Shown piece after piece: positions 18,114 through 23,770 of a stretch of DNA of 23,770 nt. The stretch spans positions 1 through 23,770 of the IMG/VR virus record IMGVR_UViG_3300045283_000399; one strand, given 5' to 3'. Origin of the DNA: a virus. Within the stretch, counting starts at the first letter, position 1. Each line of letters begins with the position of its first letter. Position numbers and translations under genes: made by a program. Below the pieces are notes generated by a model. It was not told the origin of the DNA. It ran no database searches and saw nothing but the letters and a program-made list of their open reading frames with translations.

Positions 18114-20555
18114 GTGAGCTACGTCAGCGAAGTCCTCGCCGATTCCCCCTTCAGTTTTTACCGTTTCGCAGACTTCACGGACTCATCCGGCAACGGCAAC
18201 GGCACTAGCGTGTTGTCGTCCGGCCCCACGGTCGGTCACACGTCGATCGTGACCGGCGACTCGGGGGCGGGGTCCGGCATGGCGCAGTTCAACGGATCGG
18301 GCTATCTGGCCTGGCCATTCCCGGTCTCGACCGATCTGACAATCGAGTACTGGATCATTGCGTCGGCGTGCGACGAAACCGTCGGCGGAAACTACCCTTC
18401 TTTTCGTGTGGGTAACACTTCGTCGGTCGGACCATGCACACCGTTCGCCGATCAGGGAACCATCTTTGTCGGTTCGTCGGTCAACGTCTCCGACGGCGGC
18501 CTGCACCACGTCGTCTATGTGTGGACCGGCGCCACGATTGAGATATTCGTTGATGGCGTTTCGACTGGTACCGCCACCCGTGTTCGGCCGGTCGGCGGCG
18601 GTGGTTCACTGGGAGGGTACGGCGGCGGCCCCTGGTACACCGGCCAGATGTCGGACATGGCCGTGTACGCGACCGCCTTGTCGTCGGCGCGGATTGGAGT
18701 CCATTACACCGCCGGCACGTCAGCGGCCCCGACCAACGTAGTTCGAACCGCCGATGACACCATGGTGGCGATCATCGATACGGCCACTCTGGCCGGCACG
18801 ACCGTTCATCTCACGCGGACCACCGCCGACACCATGGCGGCGATCACGGACGCCGTGACAGGCGCCACGGGTCGGTTCCTGAACGCCGCCACGCTCGACG
18901 TTCTTATGACGCCGCAGCGTCCGGCCTGGTTCCCGCAGCCTGCCGCCGGACAGGACCCCCATGTCAATGTCGAGTTCAAGTCGTTTGGTCTGTTCGACCG
19001 GACGTTTTACGGCCGTTTGCAAATCGACGGCGCGACGTGGACGGAAACGTACAACACGAAGCCTGGCGACCTGCGCGGTACGGTCGCCATCACGCCAGAC
19101 GTTCGACTGGACGCGCTGGCGGTCAAAAGGCTGTTGGTCGTCGTGGTCGACGACCAACCACGGGCCGCGTACGTTCTGCAGAAGGTCGAATACGACTCAG
19201 TCACCGCCACCGCGACGATCTTCGCCGAGGATGTGTGGACGGCTTTTTACGACAAGTACCCGATCCTGGACGCGTTCACGGTCACGGCGGTCGACGAGAT
19301 CACGGGCCTGTTGTTCGAGCTTTACGAGTACGTTTCCGAGCTGCCGGACTCTGACATTGGTCTGACGTTGGACCTGGCGGATTCGGGCATCCCGCGGACA
19401 GTCGCCATCAATCCTGAAGACTCAACTCAGACGTTGGGCGCCGTGGTCGGCGCGCATATCGTCTCGATCGAGGACGGGGCGCAGATCCGGATCGACGTCA
19501 TCTACACGGATGCGACCGAGACGCCGACGCTGGTATTGCGAGCGCGCCATCCGACCCTGGGTCGACGATACGAGACGACGAACCCGGACCTTTTGCCGGT
19601 GTTCAAGTACCTGCCGACCGGCGGCAACATCGTCTCCGTGAAGTGGCAGAACGACGGCACGACGTACGCGACCAAGGTCTACGGCGTAACGAGCAAGGGC
19701 ATATTCGCGACGTCGGTCAACGCCGGCCTGCGGGCGTCCGGCCTGCCGGAGCAGGTGTTCACGATGACACGACAGGCGCCGTTGCCACAGGACACGATGC
19801 AGGCCCGGACGGACGCGGCGCTGGCGGCGCGAGGGACGGCGTTCGGGATCTCGACCGTCGTCGTGACGATGGCCTCGGTGACGCAGCAGAACCTCGTGCC
19901 GGGTGACGACGCCATCTTCGTGCTGCAAGACGCCCTGTGGTTCACAGACAAGCTCGTGGCGCACTATCGGATCACCGAGATTGCGTTTGACGCCGACGCC
20001 GAGACCGCTGAGTTGAGCCTCGATCCGTCGGCGACTGGCGACCTGGCCGAAGAGTCGGTTCCGGCGTCGACGAATCCGCCGCCGCCACTCCCGCCCAGGA
20101 CAGACGTCCCCTGGACGCCGTTCGTGATCGGTCAGGAGCTGCTGTCGTTTGGTCATCTGGCGACCGCCCACGGGGGAGGCGGGACAGAGACGACGGCCAT
20201 GCTGCCATTCGTGGTCACGACCGGCAATCCGCTCGTCCGCGTCGTGGTCCAGGGTCAGTGCGATATCTACGCTGGGTTTCAGGTCACGATCATCGGAACC
20301 ATCTCCGGCGGCGTGTTCACATCGGAACCGTTCTTCGTATCGCCGGGTGGCAACCCCGAGGCCGGCGTGGCGCTCGACGTGCCGATCTTCGATCATTTGA
20401 CAGGCAAGGGCGGTGGCGGGGACTGGGTGCCGGCGGCCGGGGTTTTGCCGGCGGACAACTACTATGTCCGGCTCGACGTCACGGCCGGGGCGCCTGGGAA
20501 CTACGACGTGTTCGTGTATCTGTTCGGGTCGTCGGCCGAATTGACGGTTTCATGA
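18114..20555 (+). CDS. Tail-tip baseplate protein with N-terminal LamG domain (813 aa)
   Basis: GTG at 18114 overlapping a 4-codon frame (18103-18117) that itself overlaps the previous stop. Residues about 1-205 form a LamG/concanavalin-like jelly roll: VLADSPFSFYRFADFTDSSG, MAQFNGSGYLAWP, LTIEYWI, VSDGGLHHVVYVW, IEIFVDGVSTGTA, and MSDMAVYATALSSARIGVHY. The central region, about 260-640, resembles the siphovirus Gp37-like tail protein: FYGRLQIDGATWTETYNTKPG, KRLLVVVVDDQPRAAYVLQK, VWTAFYDKYPILDAF, and AFGISTVVVTMASVTQQNLVPG. The C-terminal 150 residues after a Pro-rich linker are beta-rich. The fusion would put a carbohydrate-binding module directly on the baseplate, so this is a likely host-recognition protein. 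Confidence 0.72.
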   Translation: MSYVSEVLADSPFSFYRFADFTDSSGNGNGTSVLSSGPTVGHTSIVTGDSGAGSGMAQFNGSGYLAWPFPVSTDLTIEYWIIASACDETVGGNYPSFRVGNTSSVGPCTPFADQGTIFVGSSVNVSDGGLHHVVYVWTGATIEIFVDGVSTGTATRVRPVGGGGSLGGYGGGPWYTGQMSDMAVYATALSSARIGVHYTAGTSAAPTNVVRTADDTMVAIIDTATLAGTTVHLTRTTADTMAAITDAVTGATGRFLNAATLDVLMTPQRPAWFPQPAAGQDPHVNVEFKSFGLFDRTFYGRLQIDGATWTETYNTKPGDLRGTVAITPDVRLDALAVKRLLVVVVDDQPRAAYVLQKVEYDSVTATATIFAEDVWTAFYDKYPILDAFTVTAVDEITGLLFELYEYVSELPDSDIGLTLDLADSGIPRTVAINPEDSTQTLGAVVGAHIVSIEDGAQIRIDVIYTDATETPTLVLRARHPTLGRRYETTNPDLLPVFKYLPTGGNIVSVKWQNDGTTYATKVYGVTSKGIFATSVNAGLRASGLPEQVFTMTRQAPLPQDTMQARTDAALAARGTAFGISTVVVTMASVTQQNLVPGDDAIFVLQDALWFTDKLVAHYRITEIAFDADAETAELSLDPSATGDLAEESVPASTNPPPPLPPRTDVPWTPFVIGQELLSFGHLATAHGGGGTETTAMLPFVVTTGNPLVRVVVQGQCDIYAGFQVTIIGTISGGVFTSEPFFVSPGGNPEAGVALDVPIFDHLTGKGGGGDWVPAAGVLPADNYYVRLDVTAGAPGNYDVFVYLFGSSAELTVS

Positions 20556-20571
20556 TATAAGAGGTTTGACG

Positions 20572-21009
20572 ATGACCGATTTCACGTTCCCGAGATTTCG
20601 TCAGCAGATCGTCGCCGGCAACGACATCTGGACGGCGGTCTCAGTCAGAGCGCTGCTCGTCGATTCCTCGTCGGGTTGGACGCCGTCGGGGTCGGAGGAT
20701 ACTCTGGCCGACGCCTTGTCTGGTGGCCTGGTCGAAATTTCGCCCTCAGGGTACGTCGCTGGCGGCGCGGCGCTGGGGTCGAAGTCTGTAGCGCGGGCCG
20801 ACCCCGCCGTTCAACTGAAGGCCGGGCCGGTGACCTGGACCGCGTTGGCAGCGGGTCCGACCGTGATCGCGGTCGTGTTGTACGTCCACACGGGGACGAA
20901 CTCGACATCAGACCTGATTGCCTACCTGACGTCGCCGGGTTCGCTGGCGCTGACGGGTGCCAACTGTGTGTTGAGCTGGCCGGGCAACGTCGTCGTGAGT
21001 CTGACGTGA
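20572..21009 (+). CDS. Small tail-associated protein (145 aa)
   Basis: ATG at 20572, 17 bases after the previous stop. The sequence has VSVRALLVDSSSGWTPS, DTLADALSGGLVEISPSGYV, and WTALAAGPTVIAVVLYVHTG, ending in a hydrophobic beta-rich part. Proteins of about 140 residues with this pattern commonly follow the tail-fibre gene in siphophages and are thought to be minor virion components. I cannot name a family. The gene is joined to the next by TGATG. Confidence 0.6.
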   Translation: MTDFTFPRFRQQIVAGNDIWTAVSVRALLVDSSSGWTPSGSEDTLADALSGGLVEISPSGYVAGGAALGSKSVARADPAVQLKAGPVTWTALAAGPTVIAVVLYVHTGTNSTSDLIAYLTSPGSLALTGANCVLSWPGNVVVSLT

Positions 21010-21200
21010 TGGCGATCGTCGTGCCGCCCTGGGTTCAACCGCGACCCGACGATCCGATCGGGATGTGTCGCCGTCATCTGCGTCGATACGTCGACCCCGA
21101 CGGGTGTCCTCACTGTCCCCCGCCGGTCGTCGTACCGGCCCCTCCCCCGCCGGTCGTCGACGCCAAACGGCTGCCGCGGCGCAAGGGCCGTTGGCGCTGA
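21009..21200 (+). CDS. Small zinc-knuckle, Pro-rich protein (63 aa)
   Basis: The ATG overlaps the upstream stop. The N-terminal half has C-x2-H at CRRH and CPHC eleven residues further on (RRHLRRYVDPDGCPHC), a plausible single zinc site. The C-terminal half is Pro/Val-rich (PPPVVVPAPPPPVVD) and ends in a basic RRKGRWR. No family is recognised. It is the penultimate gene of the late operon, so it might be a virion-associated or regulatory peptide. Confidence 0.6.
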   Translation: MAIVVPPWVQPRPDDPIGMCRRHLRRYVDPDGCPHCPPPVVVPAPPPPVVDAKRLPRRKGRWR

Positions 21201-21201
21201 C

Positions 21202-21393
21202 GTGGCGACACATACGCATCGCCACGCCGCCGACGTCGTCCAGGTGAGGGATTCCACGGGTCGAGGTCCGACGGCGGTCCTACGAAACGCATATGACGTC
21301 GGGGGGAGGGTCCAGGACTACCTCGGCCCTTTGCTCGGCCGACTGGTCTGGGTCGGGCAGCCGTTCACCGCGTGGCGGGCACGTCGCCGTTGA
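21202..21393 (+). CDS. Hypothetical protein at the end of the late operon (63 aa)
   Basis: GTG at 21202, one base after the previous stop. The translation is His-rich at the start (VATHTHRHAADVVQVRDSTG) and basic at the end (WRARRR). It has no hydrophobic span, so it is not a holin. Its last 29 bases overlap the remnant of the minus-strand gene interrupted by the transposon. It might be a chance frame. Confidence 0.4.
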   Translation: MATHTHRHAADVVQVRDSTGRGPTAVLRNAYDVGGRVQDYLGPLLGRLVWVGQPFTAWRARRR

Positions 21394-21427
21394 CCTCGAT
21401 CACGACCTCCCCGCCAGCCTCCAGGTA
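21365..21427 (-). pseudogene. 3' remnant of a gene split by the IS element
   Basis: On the minus strand, directly after the right end of the IS, the bases read YLEAGGEVVIEVNGDVPATR and then TGA at 21367-21365. There is no start codon. Joined to the upstream part at 23454-23151, with the transposon removed, it continues the same frame (...KRDVFVT-YLEAGGEVVI...), giving a gene of about 125 codons. The segment is cut off from its own promoter and start by the insertion. Confidence 0.65.
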
Positions 21428-21600
21428 TTGACATCCACTCGGCCGTGAACGGCCGAGATTCCGCTACCGACAGACATTCTGCCCTCGCCGTATTCCTGCT
21501 TCACGGCCCGCTGCCGAACGAGGTCCGGTCTTACGTCTGGGCTCCACAAGCGTTTTAGGTCTCTCGCCTGCCCAGCGGCGACCTTCGTTCCTGATATTGA
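21428..21600 (-). ncRNA. Probable TnpB guide RNA (omega RNA), scaffold part
   Basis: In this family the guide RNA covers the end of tnpB and the right end, and its guide is the DNA just beyond the element. Here the hairpin at 21438-21457 (CTCGGCCG, loop TGAA, CGGCCGAG) lies at the expected place. The 5' limit is not visible and is given only roughly. The guide would begin at base 21427 of the minus strand, TACCTGGAGGCTGGCG. Confidence 0.5.
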
Positions 21601-22669
21601 CGGCGGCGTTGCGGTCGCGATCGTGTTTCGTCCCGCAGCCCTCGCACGTCCAGGTTCGGACATTGAGCGGCTTGGGGCCATCGTTTCGGCCACAGACCGA
21701 ACAGAGTTGACTGGACGGGAAGAAGCGATCAATCTTGACAACTGTCCGACGATGTCTCACCGCCTTCTCTTCGATCAGCCGAACCAGTATCGACCAACCG
21801 GCATCGTAGATTGATCGCGCCAGACGCAACCGTCCCATCCCGGCGACGTTCAGATCCTCGACATAGACCGCTTGGTTTTCGCGGACCAGTCGAAGGGCTA
21901 GCTTGTGGTGTGTGTCGAGTCGCGACTCACGAACCTTGCGGTGTATGACCGCGACCCGCCTGACGGCCTTGCGTCGGTTGGCCGAGCCCTTGACCTTGCG
22001 ACTGACGGATCGCTGTGACCGCCTCAACGCTCTCAGCTTGCGGCGCAGGAATCGAGGGTTCTCGACCTCTGTGCCGTCCGACAACGTCGCCAGCCTGGAT
22101 AGGCCGAGGTCTACGCCGACGTCTGAATCGATGACCGACCAGGGCTCGTCCGTGACCTCGACGACGAATGACGCATAGTACCGTCCATCCGCTTCCCGGA
22201 TGATCGAGACGCCGGACGGCACAGACGGCAGTGGTCGTGACCATCGCAGCTCGACGTCTCCGACCTTGGCGATTCGGATGCCGGCCGACGTAACCGCGAA
22301 GCCGTTCCTGCTCAGCCGGAACGACTGATGATCCTTGCGCCTCTTGTACTTCGGCCGTCCGAGTCGCCGGCCGGAACGCCTACCCGAGAGCGAGTCCCAC
22401 CAGTTGCGGTAGGCGATACGGGCATCGTTGCATGCCTGCACCAGCGCCACCGACGAGACCTCGGCCAGCCAAGGTCGGCCGTCTTCGCGATTATCGATAA
22501 TCGCTCGGTGTTGAACCTCGAAGTCGTTCAGCTTCTCACCGTCCCGATAGGCCGTCTCCCGGACCGCGAGCGCCTGATTGAAGACAACCCGGGCACAGCC
22601 GAACGTTCGGACCAGCATCCGGATCTGGCCCGGCGTCGGGTAGGCGCGGTATCGGTAGCGGACGATCAC
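21464..22669 (-). CDS. tnpB: TnpB RNA-guided nuclease (401 aa)
   Basis: GTG at 22669 (a GTG at 22675 is an in-frame alternative); the frame remains open further upstream, but that part overlaps tnpA. The N-terminus YRYRAYPTPGQ and CARVVFNQAL are typical. Catalytic RuvC residues are present: Asp187 in VGVDLGLS, Glu271 in VYVEDLN, and the Asp pair 350/352 in HDRDRNAAVNI. The zinc ribbon is C323-x2-C326 and C342-x2-C345. Length is normal for the family. With its guide RNA the protein cuts DNA next to a short target-adjacent motif, which helps the element persist after excision. A C-terminal tail of about 40 basic residues follows the last motif, and part of the guide RNA overlaps it. The first 42 bases of the conserved N-terminus are duplicated at 911-952. 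Confidence 0.92.
   Translation of the reverse strand: MIVRYRYRAYPTPGQIRMLVRTFGCARVVFNQALAVRETAYRDGEKLNDFEVQHRAIIDNREDGRPWLAEVSSVALVQACNDARIAYRNWWDSLSGRRSGRRLGRPKYKRRKDHQSFRLSRNGFAVTSAGIRIAKVGDVELRWSRPLPSVPSGVSIIREADGRYYASFVVEVTDEPWSVIDSDVGVDLGLSRLATLSDGTEVENPRFLRRKLRALRRSQRSVSRKVKGSANRRKAVRRVAVIHRKVRESRLDTHHKLALRLVRENQAVYVEDLNVAGMGRLRLARSIYDAGWSILVRLIEEKAVRHRRTVVKIDRFFPSSQLCSVCGRNDGPKPLNVRTWTCEGCGTKHDRDRNAAVNIRNEGRRWAGERPKTLVEPRRKTGPRSAAGREAGIRRGQNVCR
22626..22667 (-). repeat. 42-bp repeat, copy in tnpB
   Basis: Identical to 911-952. In this copy it is the start of tnpB and so the probable source; the other copy has no flanking similarity. Confidence 0.85.
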
Positions 22670-22676
22670 GCCCACG

Positions 22677-22684
22677 AGTATACT
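22677..22684. promoter_or_regulatory. Palindromic -10 element shared by tnpA and tnpB
   Basis: AGTATACT contains TATACT on each strand. On the plus strand +1 falls on 22691, the first base of the tnpA GTG. On the minus strand +1 falls at about 22670, one base before the tnpB GTG at 22669. Neither side has a good -35, so transcription is expected to be weak and leaderless. Confidence 0.5.
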
Positions 22685-22690
22685 TGGTCT

Positions 22691-23101
22691 GTGCCCGAAA
22701 ATGGTGAACTTCGACACGGAAGATCCTGCGTTTTTGCCCTTCACGTTCATCTGGTCTTCGTGACCAAGTACCGTCGTCACGTCCTGAACGAGGTCCACCT
22801 GGACGCGCTCCGAGGGATATTTGAGGCCATCTGCTTCGATTTCGGCGCTCGGCTGGTCGAGATGAACGGCGAGGACGATCATGTCCATCTTCTGGCTGAG
22901 TACCCGCCGACCGTCCAATTGTCCAAATTGGTTAATTCGCTCAAGGGCGTATCCAGCCGGCGACTGCGCCAGGCATATTCGATCAGGACGCATCGCGAGC
23001 ACCTGTGGTCGCCGTCCTATTTCGCCTCATCGTGCGGTGGTGCTCCACTGGCAATCATCCGCCGGTACGTGGAGCAACAGCGGATTGCGAGCCGAAGCTA
23101 A
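22691..23101 (+). CDS. tnpA: TnpA, Y1 HUH transposase (136 aa)
   Basis: GTG at 22691 coincides with the predicted transcription start. The protein has the normal family length and layout: FALHVHLVFVTKYRR near the N-terminus, the HUH motif DHVHLL with His64 and His66, SKLVNSLKGVSSRRLR, LWSPSYFASSCGGAPL, and the catalytic tyrosine Tyr126 in RRYVEQQ. This matches the positions known for IS608 TnpA (His64, His66, Tyr127). It excises and inserts the element as single-stranded DNA, recognising the hairpins at both ends. It is divergent from tnpB and shares a palindromic -10 with it. No sign of decay. Confidence 0.92.
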   Translation: MPENGELRHGRSCVFALHVHLVFVTKYRRHVLNEVHLDALRGIFEAICFDFGARLVEMNGEDDHVHLLAEYPPTVQLSKLVNSLKGVSSRRLRQAYSIRTHREHLWSPSYFASSCGGAPLAIIRRYVEQQRIASRS

Positions 23102-23122
23102 CTCGGCCCTGAAGGGCCAGAG
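23102..23122. repeat. Left-end hairpin of the IS element
   Basis: CTC-GGCCC, loop TGAA, GGGCC-A-GAG: an imperfect hairpin with one bulged base starting one base after the tnpA stop. It shares the loop and the outer CTC/GAG pairs with the right-end hairpin at 21438-21457, as expected for TnpA recognition sites. Confidence 0.65.
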
Positions 23123-23145
23123 CTTGCGCCTATCGGCAAAACTGG

Positions 23146-23454
23146 TCACGTCACGAACACGTCACGCTTGGGGACCCGACGGACATCCTGCCAGCCCTCG
23201 CCGATGAACACCACGACCCAACTGACGGAGGGCTCGTAGTCGTAGATGGCGCCACGGACCAGTTGACGGAACGGGCCGCCGGAGAGGGTTTCGAGGGAGG
23301 CCGCCGGCCGGTAATAGGCGGCCGCGACGTCGCCCAGCTCGACGTGTAGCCACCCCCTCCCCGCGCGCTGATGGCCATCGTCGGCGGCCCGCTCCCAGTC
23401 GGTACGTCGGGCGTCGAAGAAGCGTCTGGCGGCGGCGATTTCGTCCTGGATCAT
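23146..23454 (-). CDS. Hypothetical protein truncated by the IS element (102 aa as it stands)
   Basis: The ATG at 23454 overlaps the stop of the zinc-ribbon gene that crosses the circular join (ATGA). The N-terminal helix (DEIAAARRFFDARRTDWERA) is followed by a beta-rich half: GWLHVELGDVAAAYYRP, FRQLVRGAIYDYEPSVSWVV, and a C-terminal RVPKRDVFVT. The present stop at 23146-23148 lies inside or at the edge of the transposon. Without the insertion the frame runs on for about 20 residues at 21427-21365 (YLEAGGEVVIEVNGDVPATR). The protein has thus lost its last beta strands. It is the final gene of the minus-strand operon. Function unknown. Confidence 0.68.
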   Translation of the reverse strand: MIQDEIAAARRFFDARRTDWERAADDGHQRAGRGWLHVELGDVAAAYYRPAASLETLSGGPFRQLVRGAIYDYEPSVSWVVVFIGEGWQDVRRVPKRDVFVT

Positions 23455-23770
23455 TCGTACGAAAGCCTCTCGTCCTCGGCCATCTCGTATTCCTCCCGAA
23501 GCTCCGACTCCAGCCTGTCCGCTGGAGTCGCCGTGACATACAGTCCTGGACCCGTCCAGGCAGTTACCCGGAGCATGAGTTGACTATTGTCGGTCACTGT
23601 GTCCACCGTCCAGTGGCAACCGCCCTCGCACGTGAAGTTCCACGCCTTGCCGTCATCCGTGATTGTGTCCAGGTACGTCCTGTAATGACCACAGTCCGGG
23701 CATTGGATGGGGTGCGAGAACTCATTGCCGAGACCAGTGAATCGCGGGGCGCCCAGCCACGACCAGATCG
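23451..23770 (-). CDS. Small zinc-ribbon protein, 3' part and second copy of its 5' part
   Basis: Bases 23579-23451 encode the last 42 residues of the zinc-ribbon protein that starts at 207 (LMLRVTAWTGPGLYVTATPA and an acidic helical end, ELREEYEMAEDE). Bases 23770-23580 repeat most of the 5' part, without the first 16 bases, and differ by one codon: Ile27 (ATC) in place of Val27 (GTT). The stop at 23453-23451 overlaps the start of the next gene. The uninterrupted frame across the join is the best evidence that the molecule is circular. Confidence 0.8.
   Translation of the reverse strand, partial: IWSWLGAPRFTGLGNEFSHPIQCPDCGHYRTYLDTITDDGKAWNFTCEGGCHWTVDTVTDNSQLMLRVTAWTGPGLYVTATPADRLESELREEYEMAEDERLSYE
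23580..23770. repeat. Terminal direct repeat, copy 2
   Basis: Matches 1-191 at 189 of 191 positions. Both differences fall in one codon of the zinc-ribbon gene and exchange Val for Ile, so they look like true sequence variation between molecules and not random error. Confidence 0.9.

Larger units (their letters stand above)
21428..23149 (-). mobile_element. IS200/IS605-family insertion sequence with tnpA and tnpB
   Basis: Divergent tnpA (plus) and tnpB (minus). The right end, beside tnpB, has a perfect hairpin (21438-21457) followed on the minus strand by GATGTCAA; TCAA is the typical right-end cleavage word in this family, which places the boundary at 21428. The left end, beside tnpA, has a related hairpin with the same TTCA loop (23102-23122), and the boundary lies near 23149. 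There are no terminal inverted repeats or target duplication, as usual for single-strand peel-and-paste transposons. Both proteins keep their catalytic residues, so the element may be active. Confidence 0.82.

Noticed and set aside
22676-23002. Upstream extension of the tnpB frame
   Set aside because: The extra residues are antisense to tnpA, which has intact HUH and Tyr residues. The conserved TnpB N-terminus begins at the GTG at 22669 or 22675.

Overview
The window looks like the whole of a circular, high-GC, phage-derived replicon, probably of a Gram-positive actinobacterial host. The first 191 bases are repeated at the end of the window (1-191 = 23580-23770, two mismatches), and a minus-strand gene reads in frame across the join. 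The unit length is therefore about 23,579 bp. The host assignment is an inference. It rests on base composition, frequent GTG/TTG starts, promoters placed for leaderless transcripts, and gene families I know best from actinophages (DUF3631 ATPase, PrimPol-helicase, the small GYxLRRSxxRDP family).

There are four main transcription blocks. (1) A minus-strand operon of small, mostly zinc-ribbon-like proteins runs from about 2050 down through 1 and across the join to 21365; it was split by an IS200/IS605 element. (2) A plus-strand early operon (2065-5828) has five small genes followed by a 912-residue primase-polymerase/helicase fusion, then repeats that may be its origin (5829-6036). A possible tRNA-like sequence and an HNH nuclease gene follow. 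(3) A minus-strand trio (8576 down to 6731) comprises a one-span membrane protein, a DUF3631 P-loop ATPase and a small helical protein. (4) A plus-strand late operon (8868-21393) encodes neck, portal and siphovirus tail proteins: HK97 gp10-like, gp6-like connector, head-tail adaptor, tail assembly chaperone with a -1 frameshift site, DUF3168 tail terminator, HK97-type portal, tail tube, two unknowns, tape measure, distal tail protein, a large LamG-fused baseplate protein and three small proteins.

The most striking point is what is absent. I find no open frame that could be a major capsid protein, prohead protease, large terminase, integrase or endolysin, although every long frame is accounted for. 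A closed replicon with its own replication protein, portal, neck and complete tail, but no capsid or packaging motor, would be a tail-encoding satellite depending on a helper phage, or a defective deletion derivative. The gene order of the neck/tail block is also rearranged: chaperone upstream of terminator, and portal between terminator and tail tube. This argues against a simple deletion from a standard siphophage.

The IS200/IS605 element (about 21428-23149) carries tnpA and tnpB with intact catalytic residues. It sits inside a minus-strand gene whose two halves rejoin in frame when the element is removed. A 42-bp piece of the tnpB 5' end is duplicated at 911-952.
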